In this document: positions 1-11,870 of the stretch, piece by piece | Layout of the letters: each line of letters starts with the position of its first letter | Numbering within the stretch: position 1 is the stretch's first letter | DNA from: Alviniconcha marisindica | Taxonomy: Eukaryota > Mollusca > Gastropoda > Provannidae | Direction of reading: 5' to 3' | DNA: 64,000 nt | NCBI GenBank assembly: GCA_018857735.1 | Contig: JABMCL010002494.1 | Span: 10,001-74,000, forward strand | Made by a program: the position numbers and the translations under genes | The notes under the pieces: model-generated | Databases searched by the model: none | What the model was told of the DNA's origin: nothing | The model's input: the letters and a program-made list of their open reading frames with translations, nothing else

Positions 1-499
1 TAATACTGACCACACGCGCATGTTTTGTGTGTACTTCCCGCCACGGGGTTCCGAGGACAGCGACACTGAGAGCCCGCAATTGTCATCGATTCCCTTTTCA
101 AGGCCTGCTTGAGTCAGAATACAGGGTTGCGTGCTCCCCCTCCACCACTTCTTTTCACAGAAATCCTGGCTTTCTGCTTCATCTAGCTTCGCTTTGTGGC
201 GTGTGGTACGAACAATGAATCACAGGTTAACTTGTTATGTGTTTCATTTTATATCGCCCTGCTGTATACCAGAAAACCTAATAGCGTGTGATGGATATTC
301 ATGCTAGGAGGACATTATTTGTTAACTTTTTAGACATTCGTTTATTTTCATGTTTATTTGATATTTTGCTTGATAATTTGATACCGTTTTGCCCTGATAT
401 GGCGCACACTATCGACTGGGCGTTAAATATCAAGTAAGTTACCCGGTTTCCTAATGCCTCCCCCCCCCCCCCCAACTGCAATATATTTACAAATGTATC

Positions 500-1057
500 A
501 TCAAGATTCAAGATTACTTTATTATCTCATCAGAGAAATTAAAACGTGGCTGAACATTAAATACATCACAGTACACAATAATACATACTGTATATTTTAA
601 AACTCAAAGAACAGTTATTGAAAATACAAAAGTTACATATTAAACAAACTAGTAATTTACATAATTCACACACACAAACACACGCACGCACGCACGCACG
701 CACGCACGCACACTGCTCTTACGTTTGAACGGATTTATCTGTTGAGAAATGCTATTGACTGCAGAACAAAACTGTATTAGTTTCAGTACGCGAAATCGTC
801 TACTAGATGGAAGAAGCTCAATATATTTAGCAAGGACATGGCCGTTGTCATCCACAATCACCCTAGCCTTCCGTACCACACGACGTTCATACAACTGACT
901 TAAGTGTTCTTGTCTTTCACCCACAACCTTGCCACACACATTCACCACTTTATTCAGAACATTTTTGCTTTTTACATTCAAGCCACCAAACCAGCACAGG
1001 AACGAAACTGTTAAAATTGATTCAATACAACTCCGGTAGAAAGTGCGTAAAATCAGA
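500..1057 (-). mobile_element. LINE (non-LTR retrotransposon) 3' end with RT C-terminus
   Basis: Read on the minus strand from about 1057, the frame gives LRTFYRSCIESILTVSFLCW, then a GG-type turn, NKVVNVCGKVVGERQ, and a Leu/Tyr/Glu-Arg-Arg-rich helix (LSQLYERRVVRKARVI). This is the conserved C-terminal block that follows the reverse transcriptase in many animal non-LTR retrotransposons. It is followed by a 3' UTR with a CGTG microsatellite (668-712) and ends near 500 with GATGAGATAATAAAGTAATC, a typical LINE 3' terminus. It is 5'-truncated; the upstream RT core is absent. Confidence 0.75.
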
Positions 1058-1172
1058 GAGAATCAGAGAGTTTTCCACCAGAACTTGAACGTCGGGATTT
1101 ATTTCGACATTGCAAGCGTCATCCCTGTCAAACTATTCAATATGATGGCAATTACTGTTAGGCTTTGCCCCC

Positions 1173-1220
<48 letters not shown>

Positions 1221-1984
1221 GATACCACTTTTAATGACCTTGTGTTCATTTCAATGGCATGAAGAAAGAAAAAATATTCAAACTGAACATTTCTTATCCG
1301 ATGAATTTTAACTGTGTATGATAGTTAAGTCTACTGGCTAGATTAGGCATAGGAACCTATTTTGGATTTCAGTGGTTATTGAAAGACCACTGACGCAGTT
1401 CCTGAATGGAAAAAAATAATCTTTTTAATTTTGTCCTTTTCCTAGAGAACGTGTTAGCAACTTCTATCAAACTTTACATGATTATAACTTCTACTGTTTC
1501 CTCAGATGTGATGACCTTGATCTTATTGCAAGGTCAGAGAGGTGTCCGAAAGGTAACATTGGAAGTGTTTTTCTTTGTAAGTTCATATTCGGATCGATCT
1601 CAATGTAAGTGCCACCCTCCCCAAAATGAGACACTACTTTGATAGCAGACGTAGCAACAGGAGTGGAAGATTTTTACTTCCGAGAACAAATACAAACCGT
1701 TATAAAGCCTCGTTTTTACCCTCGGCTCTGTCAGTTTTTAATGAAAATTATACCAGTCATTAACTGAGTGTGCGCATGCATCAAGACGTCTGTTTCTAAC
1801 GGAGGGTTGGGGTTGTGTCAACCTAATGATTTTATTAATTTGAGAGTTTTTACGTTTTGGTTTGACACAGAGAAAGCATTATTCAGGTAATTTTGGGTTT
1901 GCTATAACTAAGTATTAGTGTATGCAGATTGAGAGAAAGGGGCGTATGTCTAAGAGTGTGTATGTGCGTGTGGTTCATGATTTA

Positions 1985-2065
1985 GAATTATTATGTTCTT
2001 CGTTGTGCGATTGAACGACAGCTTTAATTTCCCACTGGGATTAATAAAGTTTTATTGTTATTGTT
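1985..2065 (+). mobile_element. LINE 3' terminus fragment
   Basis: The sequence ends in AATTTCCCACTGGGATTAAT and AAAGTTTTATTGTTATTG, the WCCCACTGGGATTAATAAAGT-type 3' end common to animal LINEs, with a simple TTATTG tail. No coding part is preserved beside it. Confidence 0.45.
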
Positions 2066-2888
2066 GTAATTGTTAGTGTAAACTTTGTAAACGTAGATGG
2101 TGCATGAGTAACAGGATCACACAAAATATGATTTCGGTGTTTTTGTTCTTGTTTTATTATCGATGGCCGCTGCGTCGATAAATGTAGATGTTGTTACTTC
2201 CGTATCCTGGCTTACTCGTACTTGGGATAACTGACGCATTTCCAGACTCTGCATCAACGTTAATGCTGCTGGCTTTTTCTCGAAAACTAATTCAGTGAAA
2301 GCTTCCACATTTGCATGGTAATAACCTCTATCGAGCCATAAACCTCAGCTTCGGTGAACTTACTCGAGTTTCAAGAGCACAGCAGCAGCAGACATATGAA
2401 CTAAAACACTTTTTCTTAAGACCAGTTCTTATCCAGTGGAGCGGAATGATTGTTACCTATACGAACGTAATGATGAAGACGATGCTACTTTTGCGTTTAT
2501 TTTGGGGTATCATTCTGTCCCCGGAAAGACATTAATGTGCACATATTCTCTAATATTAATACAAATATTTTATAATTTTTGTTGTTGAATGTAAGTGCTC
2601 TTAGTGTTGGCTTTTCTCTTTTCTGCCTGGATTTTCCACATAAAAGCTCAACACAGGGATCTGCTGTCGTACTGTACCTTCAAAAGACTGATATTTTGAC
2701 AGGTTGTGAGAGTTGGTTGTGGCTATCTCAATGTAAGTGCCACCCTCCCCCAAAACTTGCGTGTTCACAGTGCCAGATACATACATGCATACAGTGCATA
2801 CAGTTATACATGTATAAACATACAACTAGCAGATAAAGCAGTTGAATATCTCATAAATTCATATAAGTTGTTATTACTAATAGTAAGC

Positions 2889-2889
<1 letters not shown>

Positions 2890-2959
<70 letters not shown>

Positions 2960-3040
2960 CAGATAGAGAGAGAGAGACAGATAGACAGACAGACAGACAG
3001 ACAGACAAAGAGAGAGAGAGGGAGAGAGAGAGACAGAGAC

Positions 3041-3103
<63 letters not shown>

Positions 3104-3112
3104 CAGACAGAG
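2890..3112. repeat. GA/CAGA composite microsatellite
   Basis: GA dinucleotides grade into CAGA tetramers over about 220 bp. The minus-strand Leu-Ser and Cys-Leu-Ser-Val runs are translations of it. Confidence 0.97.
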
Positions 3113-4831
3113 ACTATTACTATCAAATCTTTATACATTTATTAGGATATGCCTAAAACATCTGCACGTGTCTTGGATGCCCCTGGATTCCTTCATATTT
3201 CTGCAATGTTCTTTTCCACCAGCCAAAAGAAGCCTGTGCATTATATCCAGTATTGCTTCCTTCCTCTACCATAATAATACAAAACACACCGATGCCAAAA
3301 GTATTCTGCTGAACCAGAGGGTGCTTTTTATTTCTCCGGGGTCTTCTACTAGGTTTTCCACCCCCTGGGCTTTAGAACCCGTACCCGCCAATTAGGGGTA
3401 TAATGAGTGTGAGCCTTCAGGTGGCAACACAGTGAAGAGAGCCCCCAAGACATGAGAGCCATGGGTCCAGGGTTAGGCAGCGCCGGAAGGGAGCTGGTTT
3501 GTCGCTGCCTGCTGTGTGCTGTCTGCATCACGCTTTTTGCTCTTTGATTCTGCGGCTAAGTGGAAACCCCCAGCACTTTTCGCGTACTTTGTTCTTTTGT
3601 AATTTGCCTTTTGGTCCACAGAGAAAGGGGGGGGGGGGGGGGGGGGGGAGAGATTTTACATTGCTTCAGCTTGTCCGCAAAACGCAGTTCACGGGAATGC
3701 TTGCGTTTATCGATCCAGAATTATTTCTGAGCAGAAACCTGGAAACGCAAAGCTTACTTTCCACACGACACATTGTACAGAGTAAAAATTTGAATTTAGC
3801 GACAATAAATGCTTTGCCAAGGTTGAAGTGGAGAAGAAAGAACAGGTAATGGAGATCAAATTTACATCGGCAGACTTTGCTTTCAGTGGAAGATTTCATT
3901 TGGGTACAAAATATAAACAGCCGGCCAATTTTGCAGCACTTTTCGGAAGGCCCAGCAAAAACGTGCGTAGACCTTTATGTTTGTTTGTATGATCAATGTC
4001 CTAGTTGTGCGGGACGAAGTATAGAGGGGTGGTGTTTTTATTTCTGTTCAACGTTTTCCTTGTACTTCCCGTGTATTTTTTCTTCCTCTTAATGAATTTA
4101 TTTTAATCATTGTGACTGATCAAAAATTAATGTTATTACCGTTCACCACACTCATCACAGTCACCGTTTTAATTTCAAAAGTTAAGCAGTTCAACGGTCC
4201 CAGTGAGTTGTTGTACGTTTATCTTGCTATCAGACAGAAAGACAAAACAACAACGGTAACGAAACAAGTAATACCCAAAAAACTAAAAAACTCCCTGTAC
4301 TTGAGAGGCTATATTCAAGGATATTTGCACATTCCCCAGACCAGCTTTGTAACGTACAAGATTAAGCAGCACTGCAGCAAAGCAAATCGGGCACTCAAAC
4401 TAGTTCAGAAAGTTAGTCACCTGACTACAAAATCGCAAATTTGTTCAGGCATCAAAATGTTGCTCTGATACTGAGATATTTTACAGTTGACAATGGTCCG
4501 ATAGAATCTGTGCCAGTGATTTTGAAGTTCCTGGTTGCCTCTCATGTTTGCACAGGGAAGTGGGGGGGGGGGGGGGGTATCTCTTCTCCCACCTCCTTTC
4601 GATTGTGACATTCTCGCACCCTCAAGCATCCGTGCGCGCATGGCCAGTTCCATTTATGTGGAGGTTTTCTTTTATTGATAAATCATATGAAAATAACATT
4701 GTAAGTTGTATAATAGGTCACAAGAATCTTCATCACGCTGATTCTTACTGCTGTGGTATTTAGGCTTTTTTTCTGCCTGTGGCAGTTACTTGCTGATGTG
4801 TTTCATGTTAAAACGGAAGCTTTATACTCAT

Positions 4832-4965
4832 TGTTAATCGTTGTTATTGTTGTTGATCGCTTTTATATAGCGCTATTCTCCGCTCTCGAGCAGACTCACT
4901 GCGCTCGCATGTTTTTCTGCATGAGTGAACCGCTTTTTATAGCGCGTTTTCGTGCAGTTTGTGTA
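4832..4965 (-). mobile_element. Repeat with GCGCTATATAAAAGCGATC end
   Basis: The plus strand shows TTGTTATTGTTGTTGATCGC then TTTTATATAGCGCTATTCTC. On the minus strand this reads as a GCGCTATATAAAAG-type end with an AACAACAAT tail, as in short interspersed repeats. The 5' limit is uncertain. Confidence 0.35.
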
Positions 4966-5114
4966 ATCGTACACAGTAAATCATATTTAATGGTCAACGT
5001 CTGTAAGGAAAATAGTTATCAATCGTTGGGAGCATACTCTCCCCGTAGTTCGCGTGACAGACCTCTCCTCGAGGTCTCAAAGCACGGTCTTCATTTATTA
5101 CTTTTGAAAGGTTC

Positions 5115-5118
<4 letters not shown>

Positions 5119-5206
<88 letters not shown>

Positions 5207-5270
5207 TTACGAGGGTAATAGATAAGCATGCATCTTTTCTTACATGCAGCCTTCGCCCAAACAAGGGACT

Positions 5271-5325
<55 letters not shown>

Positions 5326-5340
5326 TAGACAGACAGGCAG
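5119..5340. repeat. GA and GACA microsatellites
   Basis: GA array 5119-5202, then after unique sequence GA/CAGA 5271-5340. Confidence 0.95.
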
Positions 5341-6359
5341 AAAATCTGTTCACTCGTAGTGTTTTATTTTTTATGACTTTTTGCTGCCGGTGTCAGTCAC
5401 AGTTGGCCATTTGATGCTTTTGTAGTATTTGGTAATATTCGAAAGCTATAAGGTTAGCATTATCACCATCATAATCAGCATCATTATTAATGTTTTTGAT
5501 TATTGTAATTGTGAGCATTTAGTTTGCTTTTTTTCCCCCCAGTGCCTATTTGTGTGTGTGTGCGTAACTTCAGTATAGAAACTTCACTGCTCTTTTGCTT
5601 AAATACCTCTGGACAGGTTAATAAAAACGCAATTTTCTTGCCACCCAAAAGTCTGTATCCACATACGCAGGGAACATTCAAGAAATATGTTCATCAACAA
5701 AACAAACTGAAAGTACAAATCGTAAAGGGAAAGAAGAATGTAGCCAGAGTACAAATTGCTCCAAAGCCAGATGATTGATTTTCTGAAAGCTTTTATTGCA
5801 TGAGACAAGTAGGCAAAGAACCCCCACACACAGTGAGACTTATGTTGTAGAATCGGACCCGCGGACCGGCTTGTTCGATTTTCATCCTCGTGTGCTTCTT
5901 TGCTGATTTTCAATACCACGTGTCTCCAGCACTGCAGCAAAGCAGCAGATCAGGAGTACAACCAAGTTCCTCCTGCTCTCTCCAGGATGAGGTACGGCGG
6001 ATGTAGAAGTACCAACTGCAAGGAATTCCGTCGCTGCAATTTCTGCCGTTCCGATTCATTCAGCTGCATTTTCCCCCACCGTCTCCCCAAATAAAATGAA
6101 GAGCCATGAACGGTGGATAGATCATTACTTGTGGCTTGATAAATTATGTTTCGCACTGATATGACCTTCGCGGTTGCTGGGTGTTAAAATAACACCAAAA
6201 ACCCCGCCGTGCAAGCTCGTTCTGAAAAGGACAACTATTCTAAGTTTGGAAACAAAAGTGATCACGAGATAACGTATTAAGCTAATTATTACAGAACCAG
6301 CGGTCGATCTGGATGGGGATTGTTTTGTTTTTGTGACGCGTGTGACTTCAGCCCGACTC

Positions 6360-6650
6360 TCCGTGTGTATGAACCCCCTCCCCATCCCACCCTTCTTGTC
6401 TTCTCTACGTGTGGATAGATTAACTCCCTCCCCGTCCCAGTCTTCTTGTCTTCTCTACGTGTGGATAGATGATCCCCCTTCCCCGTCCACTTCCTTTTAT
6501 ACCCACTCCCACTCCCGTCCTTCTTGACTTTTGTACGTGTGGATAGATTAACCCTTTCCCAATCCCATCCTGCTTGACCTCTCTACGTGTGGATAGATAA
6601 CCCCCTCCTCATCCCCGCCTTCTTGTCTTCCTATACGTGTGTTTGGATTT
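6360..6650. repeat. 50-bp minisatellite
   Basis: TACGTGTGGATAGAT-type cores start at 6406, 6456, 6534, 6584 and 6634, i.e. 50-base spacing with one 28-base insertion. TTCTTGTCTTCTC precedes each and a C-rich spacer follows. It decays into 6650-6760. Confidence 0.8.
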
Positions 6651-6676
6651 GACCCTGTATGGTACCTCCCATCTAC

Positions 6677-6911
6677 TCTTCCTTGCGTGTACACAGATGG
6701 AATCCCCGCCTGATCCCAACCTTCTTATCTCATCTGTTGTATGGATGTAGCCCTCGCCTCATGGTGTCCCTTTTGCTTTCTCATCTGAATGGATTTTAGC
6801 TCCTCATCAAACCTCGTGTCTTCTCTGTTGTGTGGCGTTAACCATCGCCTCTTGCCATCCATCTTGTGTATGGGCATGTGCGTGCGTGCGTGCGTGCGTG
6901 TGTGTGCGTGC

Positions 6912-6915
<4 letters not shown>
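6677..6915 (+). repeat. Exact 239-bp duplication, copy A
   Basis: From TCTTCCTTGCGTGTACACAG to a CGTG tract this is base-for-base the same as 9234-9472 by my reading. It includes the end of the 50-bp minisatellite and the start of a GT/CGTG microsatellite. Confidence 0.9.
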
Positions 6916-6944
<29 letters not shown>

Positions 6945-6978
6945 ATCACGCATTGTGTACAACGGTCAGCACGGGAGA

Positions 6979-7027
<49 letters not shown>

Positions 7028-7070
7028 AGCGTGCGTGCGTGCGTGCGTGCGTGCGCGCGCGCGCGCGCGC

Positions 7071-7113
<43 letters not shown>
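6879..7113. repeat. GT/CGTG/GC composite microsatellite
   Basis: CGTG tetramers, GT dinucleotides and an alternating GC run near 7052-7071, interrupted once by unique sequence (6945-6982). Open frames here (Cys-Val and Thr-His runs) are repeat translations. Confidence 0.95.
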
Positions 7114-7118
<5 letters not shown>

Positions 7119-7119
7119 T

Positions 7120-7149
7120 TCTCACTCTGTATAATCTAACAGAGTGAGA
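7120..7149. repeat. 11-bp inverted repeat between GT and CA arrays
   Basis: TCTCACTCTGT (7120-7130) and ACAGAGTGAGA (7139-7149) pair around an 8-base loop. They lie between a GT/CG array (6879-7113) and a CA array (7180-7312) that could also pair. Confidence 0.85.
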
Positions 7150-7179
7150 AAGAGAGATCAACTGGATTGCGTTGCCTTT

Positions 7180-7312
<133 letters not shown>

Positions 7313-8353
7313 CCAGTCTTTCAACTTCCCTCCACTCCCTCTCTCCTTTCTCCGAGATAGATGTTCTGGAGGAATGATGCGAAATTCTTCGCTCTGTCAA
7401 GAAATGGAGTAGTTTGTTGTCACCGGAAGGAAAACACACCGAACGGAGAGTAATGCTTACCTTTTCTCCAATTCTGTCCCTTGCGTCGTTTCTGTCGCGA
7501 ATACTCGAAGGCGCATGCGTAAAAGTTCACGGGCGCATACTAATTCCGTAAACCACCACCTACAGAGATGACTAAACACCACTAGGTCTGAACAAACACC
7601 TATGAGGAAGAGACACGTGTATTGATTGCTCCCCCCCCCCCCCCCCCCAGCCATCCCGCTCCCCGTGTGTGTATCTGTGTGTGTTTGCGTGTGTGTGTAC
7701 GTGTTGGTTCTGTCTGCCGATGAAGCACAAGAGGAAAATGTGTGAGCGGTTTGATTCAGAGACTGGAAAGCAAACAAATACCAGAGACTTTTCGGGTGGA
7801 ATATTACAATCCACGTTACATGAAAGCGTGGGCTAAACATTATTAGAGTGTGTGGCCTGGTTCATTAAGCAGATTTCCTGAATGCAACACGAACAGGAGC
7901 CGTAGCTAATACGTTTGTGCGTACTTTGTGTACTCCACTGTGCTTGTTTCTCTGTCCGTCATCCGTTCAGGACCACAAGCATCACCAGTAAAAGTCAATG
8001 AACAGCCATCAAACATCATCCGCGAAACTGTGGAATCAAGCGCATTTCAAAATTAAAAATAAGCATAACACAGGACCTGTCTTTAATGAAGGCGAAGCAC
8101 ACTGTAGTGCATGCATGTATATTATTGTTCATCATTGCACATAACAAAGTACCGCCAGCAGCACCGTGAAAACTGGATGCAAAGTGTCCCAATATGGGAG
8201 CTCTTCTTCTGTATATGGTACAGACACTGAGGCACTGACAAGATTTTGTCATGCCTAAAAAATATCCTTTGTCCAATTAAGGCAAAACTAAGCTTCAAAT
8301 GATTGTTGCAGTTTAAAAGGAATAAGTTGGGACTGAAATGAAAAATAGACTCA

Positions 8354-8412
8354 CAGCATTTTCTGCGCGCGGTCACTGGTAGATCACCAGTGACCGCGCG
8401 CAGAAAATGCTG
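8354..8412. repeat. Perfect 27-bp inverted repeat, 5-base loop
   Basis: Arms 8354-8380 and 8386-8412 are exact reverse complements around loop AGATC. Each arm contains CAGCATTTTCTGCGCGCGGT and TCACTGGT. It abuts the 5' limit of the dispersed element at 8413. Confidence 0.95.
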
Positions 8413-8995
8413 TGGTAGAAATCGACGTTTGATAATCGCTTAAACACGGCCGTGAACACTGCATTTGGCAGTCTGTGCCTGTGCCGCAGTGAACAGTGGC
8501 GATAAATGTGGCAGTCTGTGCCTGTGCCACAGTGAACAATGGCGATAAATGTGCCACAGTGAACAATGGCGAAAAATGTGGTAGTCTGTGCCTGTGTCAC
8601 AATGAACAATGGCGATAAATGTGGCAGTCTGTGACTGTGCCACAGTGAACAATGGCGATAAATGTGACAGTCTGTGCCTGTGTCACAGTGAACAATGGCG
8701 ATAAATGTGGCAGTCTGTCCCTGTACCACAGTGAACAATGGCGATAAATGTGGCAGTCTGTCCCTGTACCACAGTGAACAATGGCGATAAATGTGGCAGT
8801 CTGTGACTGTGCCACAGTGAACAATGGCGATCTTTCCCTCTCGTTTCATCGACAAAGAACGAACATGGCCGAACCGTGAGGAGCTCAAAGTCGAAGCAAT
8901 GAAGTACCTTCTGCTTCATAAAATTGGCATACCAACCATACCGGCCTGCAAATGAAACTTGCACATTTTCCACGTTTTCAGGCCTATACGCATTT
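8413..8995 (+). mobile_element. Unclassified dispersed element, copy 1
   Basis: Begins at GAAATCGACGTTTGATAATC, contains AAACACGGCCGTGAACACTG, then a 43-bp minisatellite. An open stretch follows (CGTGAGGAGCTCAAAGTCGA...), read as REELKVEAMKYLLLHKIG, and then CACATTTTCCACGTTTTCAG. The same features in the same order occur at 52782-53078, without the minisatellite. The peptide start is not one I recognise. It could be the 5' end of a transposon or multicopy gene. Confidence 0.5.
8460..8831. repeat. 43-bp minisatellite
   Basis: The unit begins GGCAGTCTGTG and contains CACAGTGAACAATGGCGATA. Units start at 8467, 8510, 8580, 8623, 8666, 8709, 8752 and 8795, exactly 43 bases apart except for a partial unit at 8553-8579. 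As 43 is not a multiple of 3, each frame passes through the repeat, giving spurious open frames on the minus strand. Confidence 0.95.
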
Positions 8996-9233
8996 TCGGT
9001 TTAGGTCCCCTCTTAAGGTAGCTGCTTTTCCATTTGCCTGACTCCGTGTTCAGTGTAAATATCACTATATATCACTGCTTTTTGTAGAAATCATTGTATG
9101 CATGGCTTAGTGTAGAAATTACTGTACACATGGTTTAGTGTCGAAATAAACGTACATCTTAGTGCAGAACTCACCTCTACAAACAATAGGAGTGATTTCC
9201 AGTGATTTCGAATTCTGTCTTCTTCCTTTTCCT

Positions 9234-9472
9234 TCTTCCTTGCGTGTACACAGATGGAATCCCCGCCTGATCCCAACCTTCTTATCTCATCTGTTGTATG
9301 GATGTAGCCCTCGCCTCATGGTGTCCCTTTTGCTTTCTCATCTGAATGGATTTTAGCTCCTCATCAAACCTCGTGTCTTCTCTGTTGTGTGGCGTTAACC
9401 ATCGCCTCTTGCCATCCATCTTGTGTATGGGCATGTGCGTGCGTGCGTGCGTGCGTGTGTGTGCGTGCGTGC
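9234..9472 (+). repeat. Exact 239-bp duplication, copy B
   Basis: Second copy, offset 2557 bases from copy A and in direct orientation. Both copies end within the CGTG tract, and the flanks then differ. Confidence 0.9.
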
Positions 9473-9497
9473 CTTCTCGGGGGATTCCTTCTGTGCG

Positions 9498-9573
<76 letters not shown>

Positions 9574-9636
9574 TGTGTGAGGAATACAATATTTTGCTTA
9601 CATATTATTTTTGAAGTTTCATGTATACACTGCTGT

Positions 9637-9740
9637 TGATCTTGTAAAGCGCAGTGTCCTCACCCTTGCTGGTGAGATATGGCGTTATAGAAATCACCAC
9701 TATTATTATTATTATTATCAATATTATTGTTGTTGTTAAT
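9637..9740 (+). mobile_element. Repeat 3' tail with TATT array
   Basis: GTAAAGCGCAGTGTCCTCAC, then GAGATATGGCGTTATAGAAA and a TATTATTATT tail. This GTAAAGCGC ... GGCGYTATAGAAAT ... (TAT)n form is a common 3' end of short interspersed elements in invertebrate genomes. Family not determined. Confidence 0.45.
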
Positions 9741-10309
9741 GTGTGTGACTTGGTGTCGAAGTCACTGTATATATGGCTTAGTTTCAGCGAACGTAAGACT
9801 TTCCTCATCTTTAAGTTTTATGCTGCATGTCTTTCGTGGATTGTCGATTTCAGCGATGTGCAGATAGGCTTCGGACACAGGCTGGCTGATCTTCATTTTT
9901 ATGATATTGATACTTCAGATATTTCATGTAATATGCTCACTGGAGAGGCTATCCATGGCTTCTTTCTTTTCTTGTTGCATGAATAAATTTGAAGCAGTCA
10001 GTATCATCCATCGTGCTGACAGACGTTGAAATCAGATAACTACTTAACTTCCTCATGGTTAGGAACAGCTACACAAAGTAACAGCGTTTATTTCATCAGA
10101 ATCTGAGCTGAACATCAGGCACGTCTTATTCGGAGCTAGATGGGAATGGGGTGGTGGTGGGGGAGGGGGTATGATCAAGGGATGCAATCGTGCAAGGATT
10201 CTGCAAGCGGTTCAGTTATTGATTTTTAAGGCTGCTCATCACTGGCACGAAAGACCACATACTTGTCTGTTCCAAGGGAAACAACTGTGTTTTGCTGCCA
10301 TCCACGATT

Positions 10310-10331
10310 CACACACACACACACACACACA

Positions 10332-10370
<39 letters not shown>

Positions 10371-10452
10371 GCGCACACACACACGCACATACGCACTTAC
10401 GCATGCATGCACACACGCATACACACACGCACACATGCACGGACGCACACCC
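10310..10452. repeat. CA/CACG microsatellite
   Basis: CA array grading into CACG tetramers, then an imperfect CACG/CATG mix. Confidence 0.95.
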
Positions 10453-11072
10453 ACACATTCTCCCATTATCTGTCGCTTTGTATTTCTCTCCCTAGCTGCT
10501 CTGATACACACCGGTATTTAGCAAAATTCATCTACGTCACACAATTTATCCATATGAGATTGTTTATGTTACGACAAATAACATCCACGCTTGATTTTTT
10601 TTATTCATGCACAACCGTTTAATGTGGTTTACAGGGATTTGTGTTATTTATTTTTCGTATGGATGACGACACTGGAAAAAATGCATACAAACACGTTCTG
10701 GTGAAAAGATCTTTGTGAGAATCCAGTCCATTTGATAATAATACTCGTGCAGAAGCCGGTTGCTGTTTGTGTGCGTAGCCGGGACCTATTTTTTCTGTCA
10801 AAACATCGTAATTCTCCACAGTTTACGCAAATCGCAAACCCAACACCCTCCCCCCCCCTCCCCCCCTCCCCCCCCCCCCCTCCCCCCAGCACCTGCGGCG
10901 CATATTTTTCGTACACATGCGCTCTGTGTGTGATCGTCAGATGGTGAATTTCTGCGTCAGCGTTTCATTTTATATCTATGAGCATTGACAAAATGATCAT
11001 AATCTTGTCACTATTATTATTATTTAATAGTTCGGGGGTGGGGGGGTGTGTGGGGGGGGGAGAAAAAAGATT

Positions 11073-11073
<1 letters not shown>

Positions 11074-11142
<69 letters not shown>
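11074..11142. repeat. CA microsatellite
   Basis: Perfect CA array of about 34 units after a G-rich stretch. Confidence 0.97.
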
Positions 11143-11146
<4 letters not shown>

Positions 11147-11399
11147 TTTAGTCCAGTTTACGTGTATGTTTCAGCTGCATGGTTATAAGAAGTATAACAA
11201 ACCATTCCTGGTCCAGGTTCAGTTAACGGGGTGAAGTGATTCATTGATGGTTTTTGTTTTGGATTATCCGGGTTGAAAAAGGCTGTCCATAGATTCAGCT
11301 CAGACTGAAGTAATTAATAACGCATGTTAGTGGGTTCTTCTAAAGAAGACAATGTAAAGGATGTACGAATATTGTAAAATGCTAATATTCGGGTTGTCG

Positions 11400-11870
11400 C
11401 TTGAGAAACTCAAATTCACCCACATTGTTCTTAAACTTTAACTAAGTACTAAATGCCGAAAAAATTGACTTACTAAATGCCGAAGCATGACATAAAATGC
11501 CGTAATTTACAAATTGTTCCCTTTATTTAAACATGCCTTAACTTGATTTGCTAAATGTATCCACGTTACCTTCTAAATGTCTAAACATGACTTAAGTTGA
11601 CTTACTAAACTGCTGAATCTGACAGTTACCAAATGCCTCAGTTTCAGTTACTAAGCGTCTCGACCTGACTTACTAAATGCCTGTACTTGGGAAACTTTAA
11701 CTTAGTAAAAAGAAATATATAAAAATTGAACCTCGCTCAGTTGCTATGTACCCAAACATGACATACTACATGTACATGCTTAAACATGACTTACTACTTG
11801 CCTAAACTTGAGTAATAAATGCCCAGTCTTGTCTTAATTTGATTGAAAAGCTGCCCTATTTAAAGTATGT
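11400..11870. repeat. Ancient degenerate tandem repeat
   Basis: Recurrent ACTTACTAAATGCC and TAAACATGACTTA words at irregular spacing of about 30-45 bases (for example near 11445, 11470, 11590, 11605, 11670 and 11790). It looks like an old, diverged minisatellite. There is no coding content. Confidence 0.6.

Noticed and set aside
8460..8831. CRISPR-like regular repeats
   Set aside because: The units are contiguous with no unique spacers, the genome is eukaryotic, and period and sequence fit a minisatellite. The same holds for 51041-51177.
8373..8973. Minus-strand open frame of 171 codons with a repeated HIYRHCSLW pattern
   Set aside because: It is the 43-bp minisatellite read through. The repeat stays open in every frame, and no domain is present outside it.
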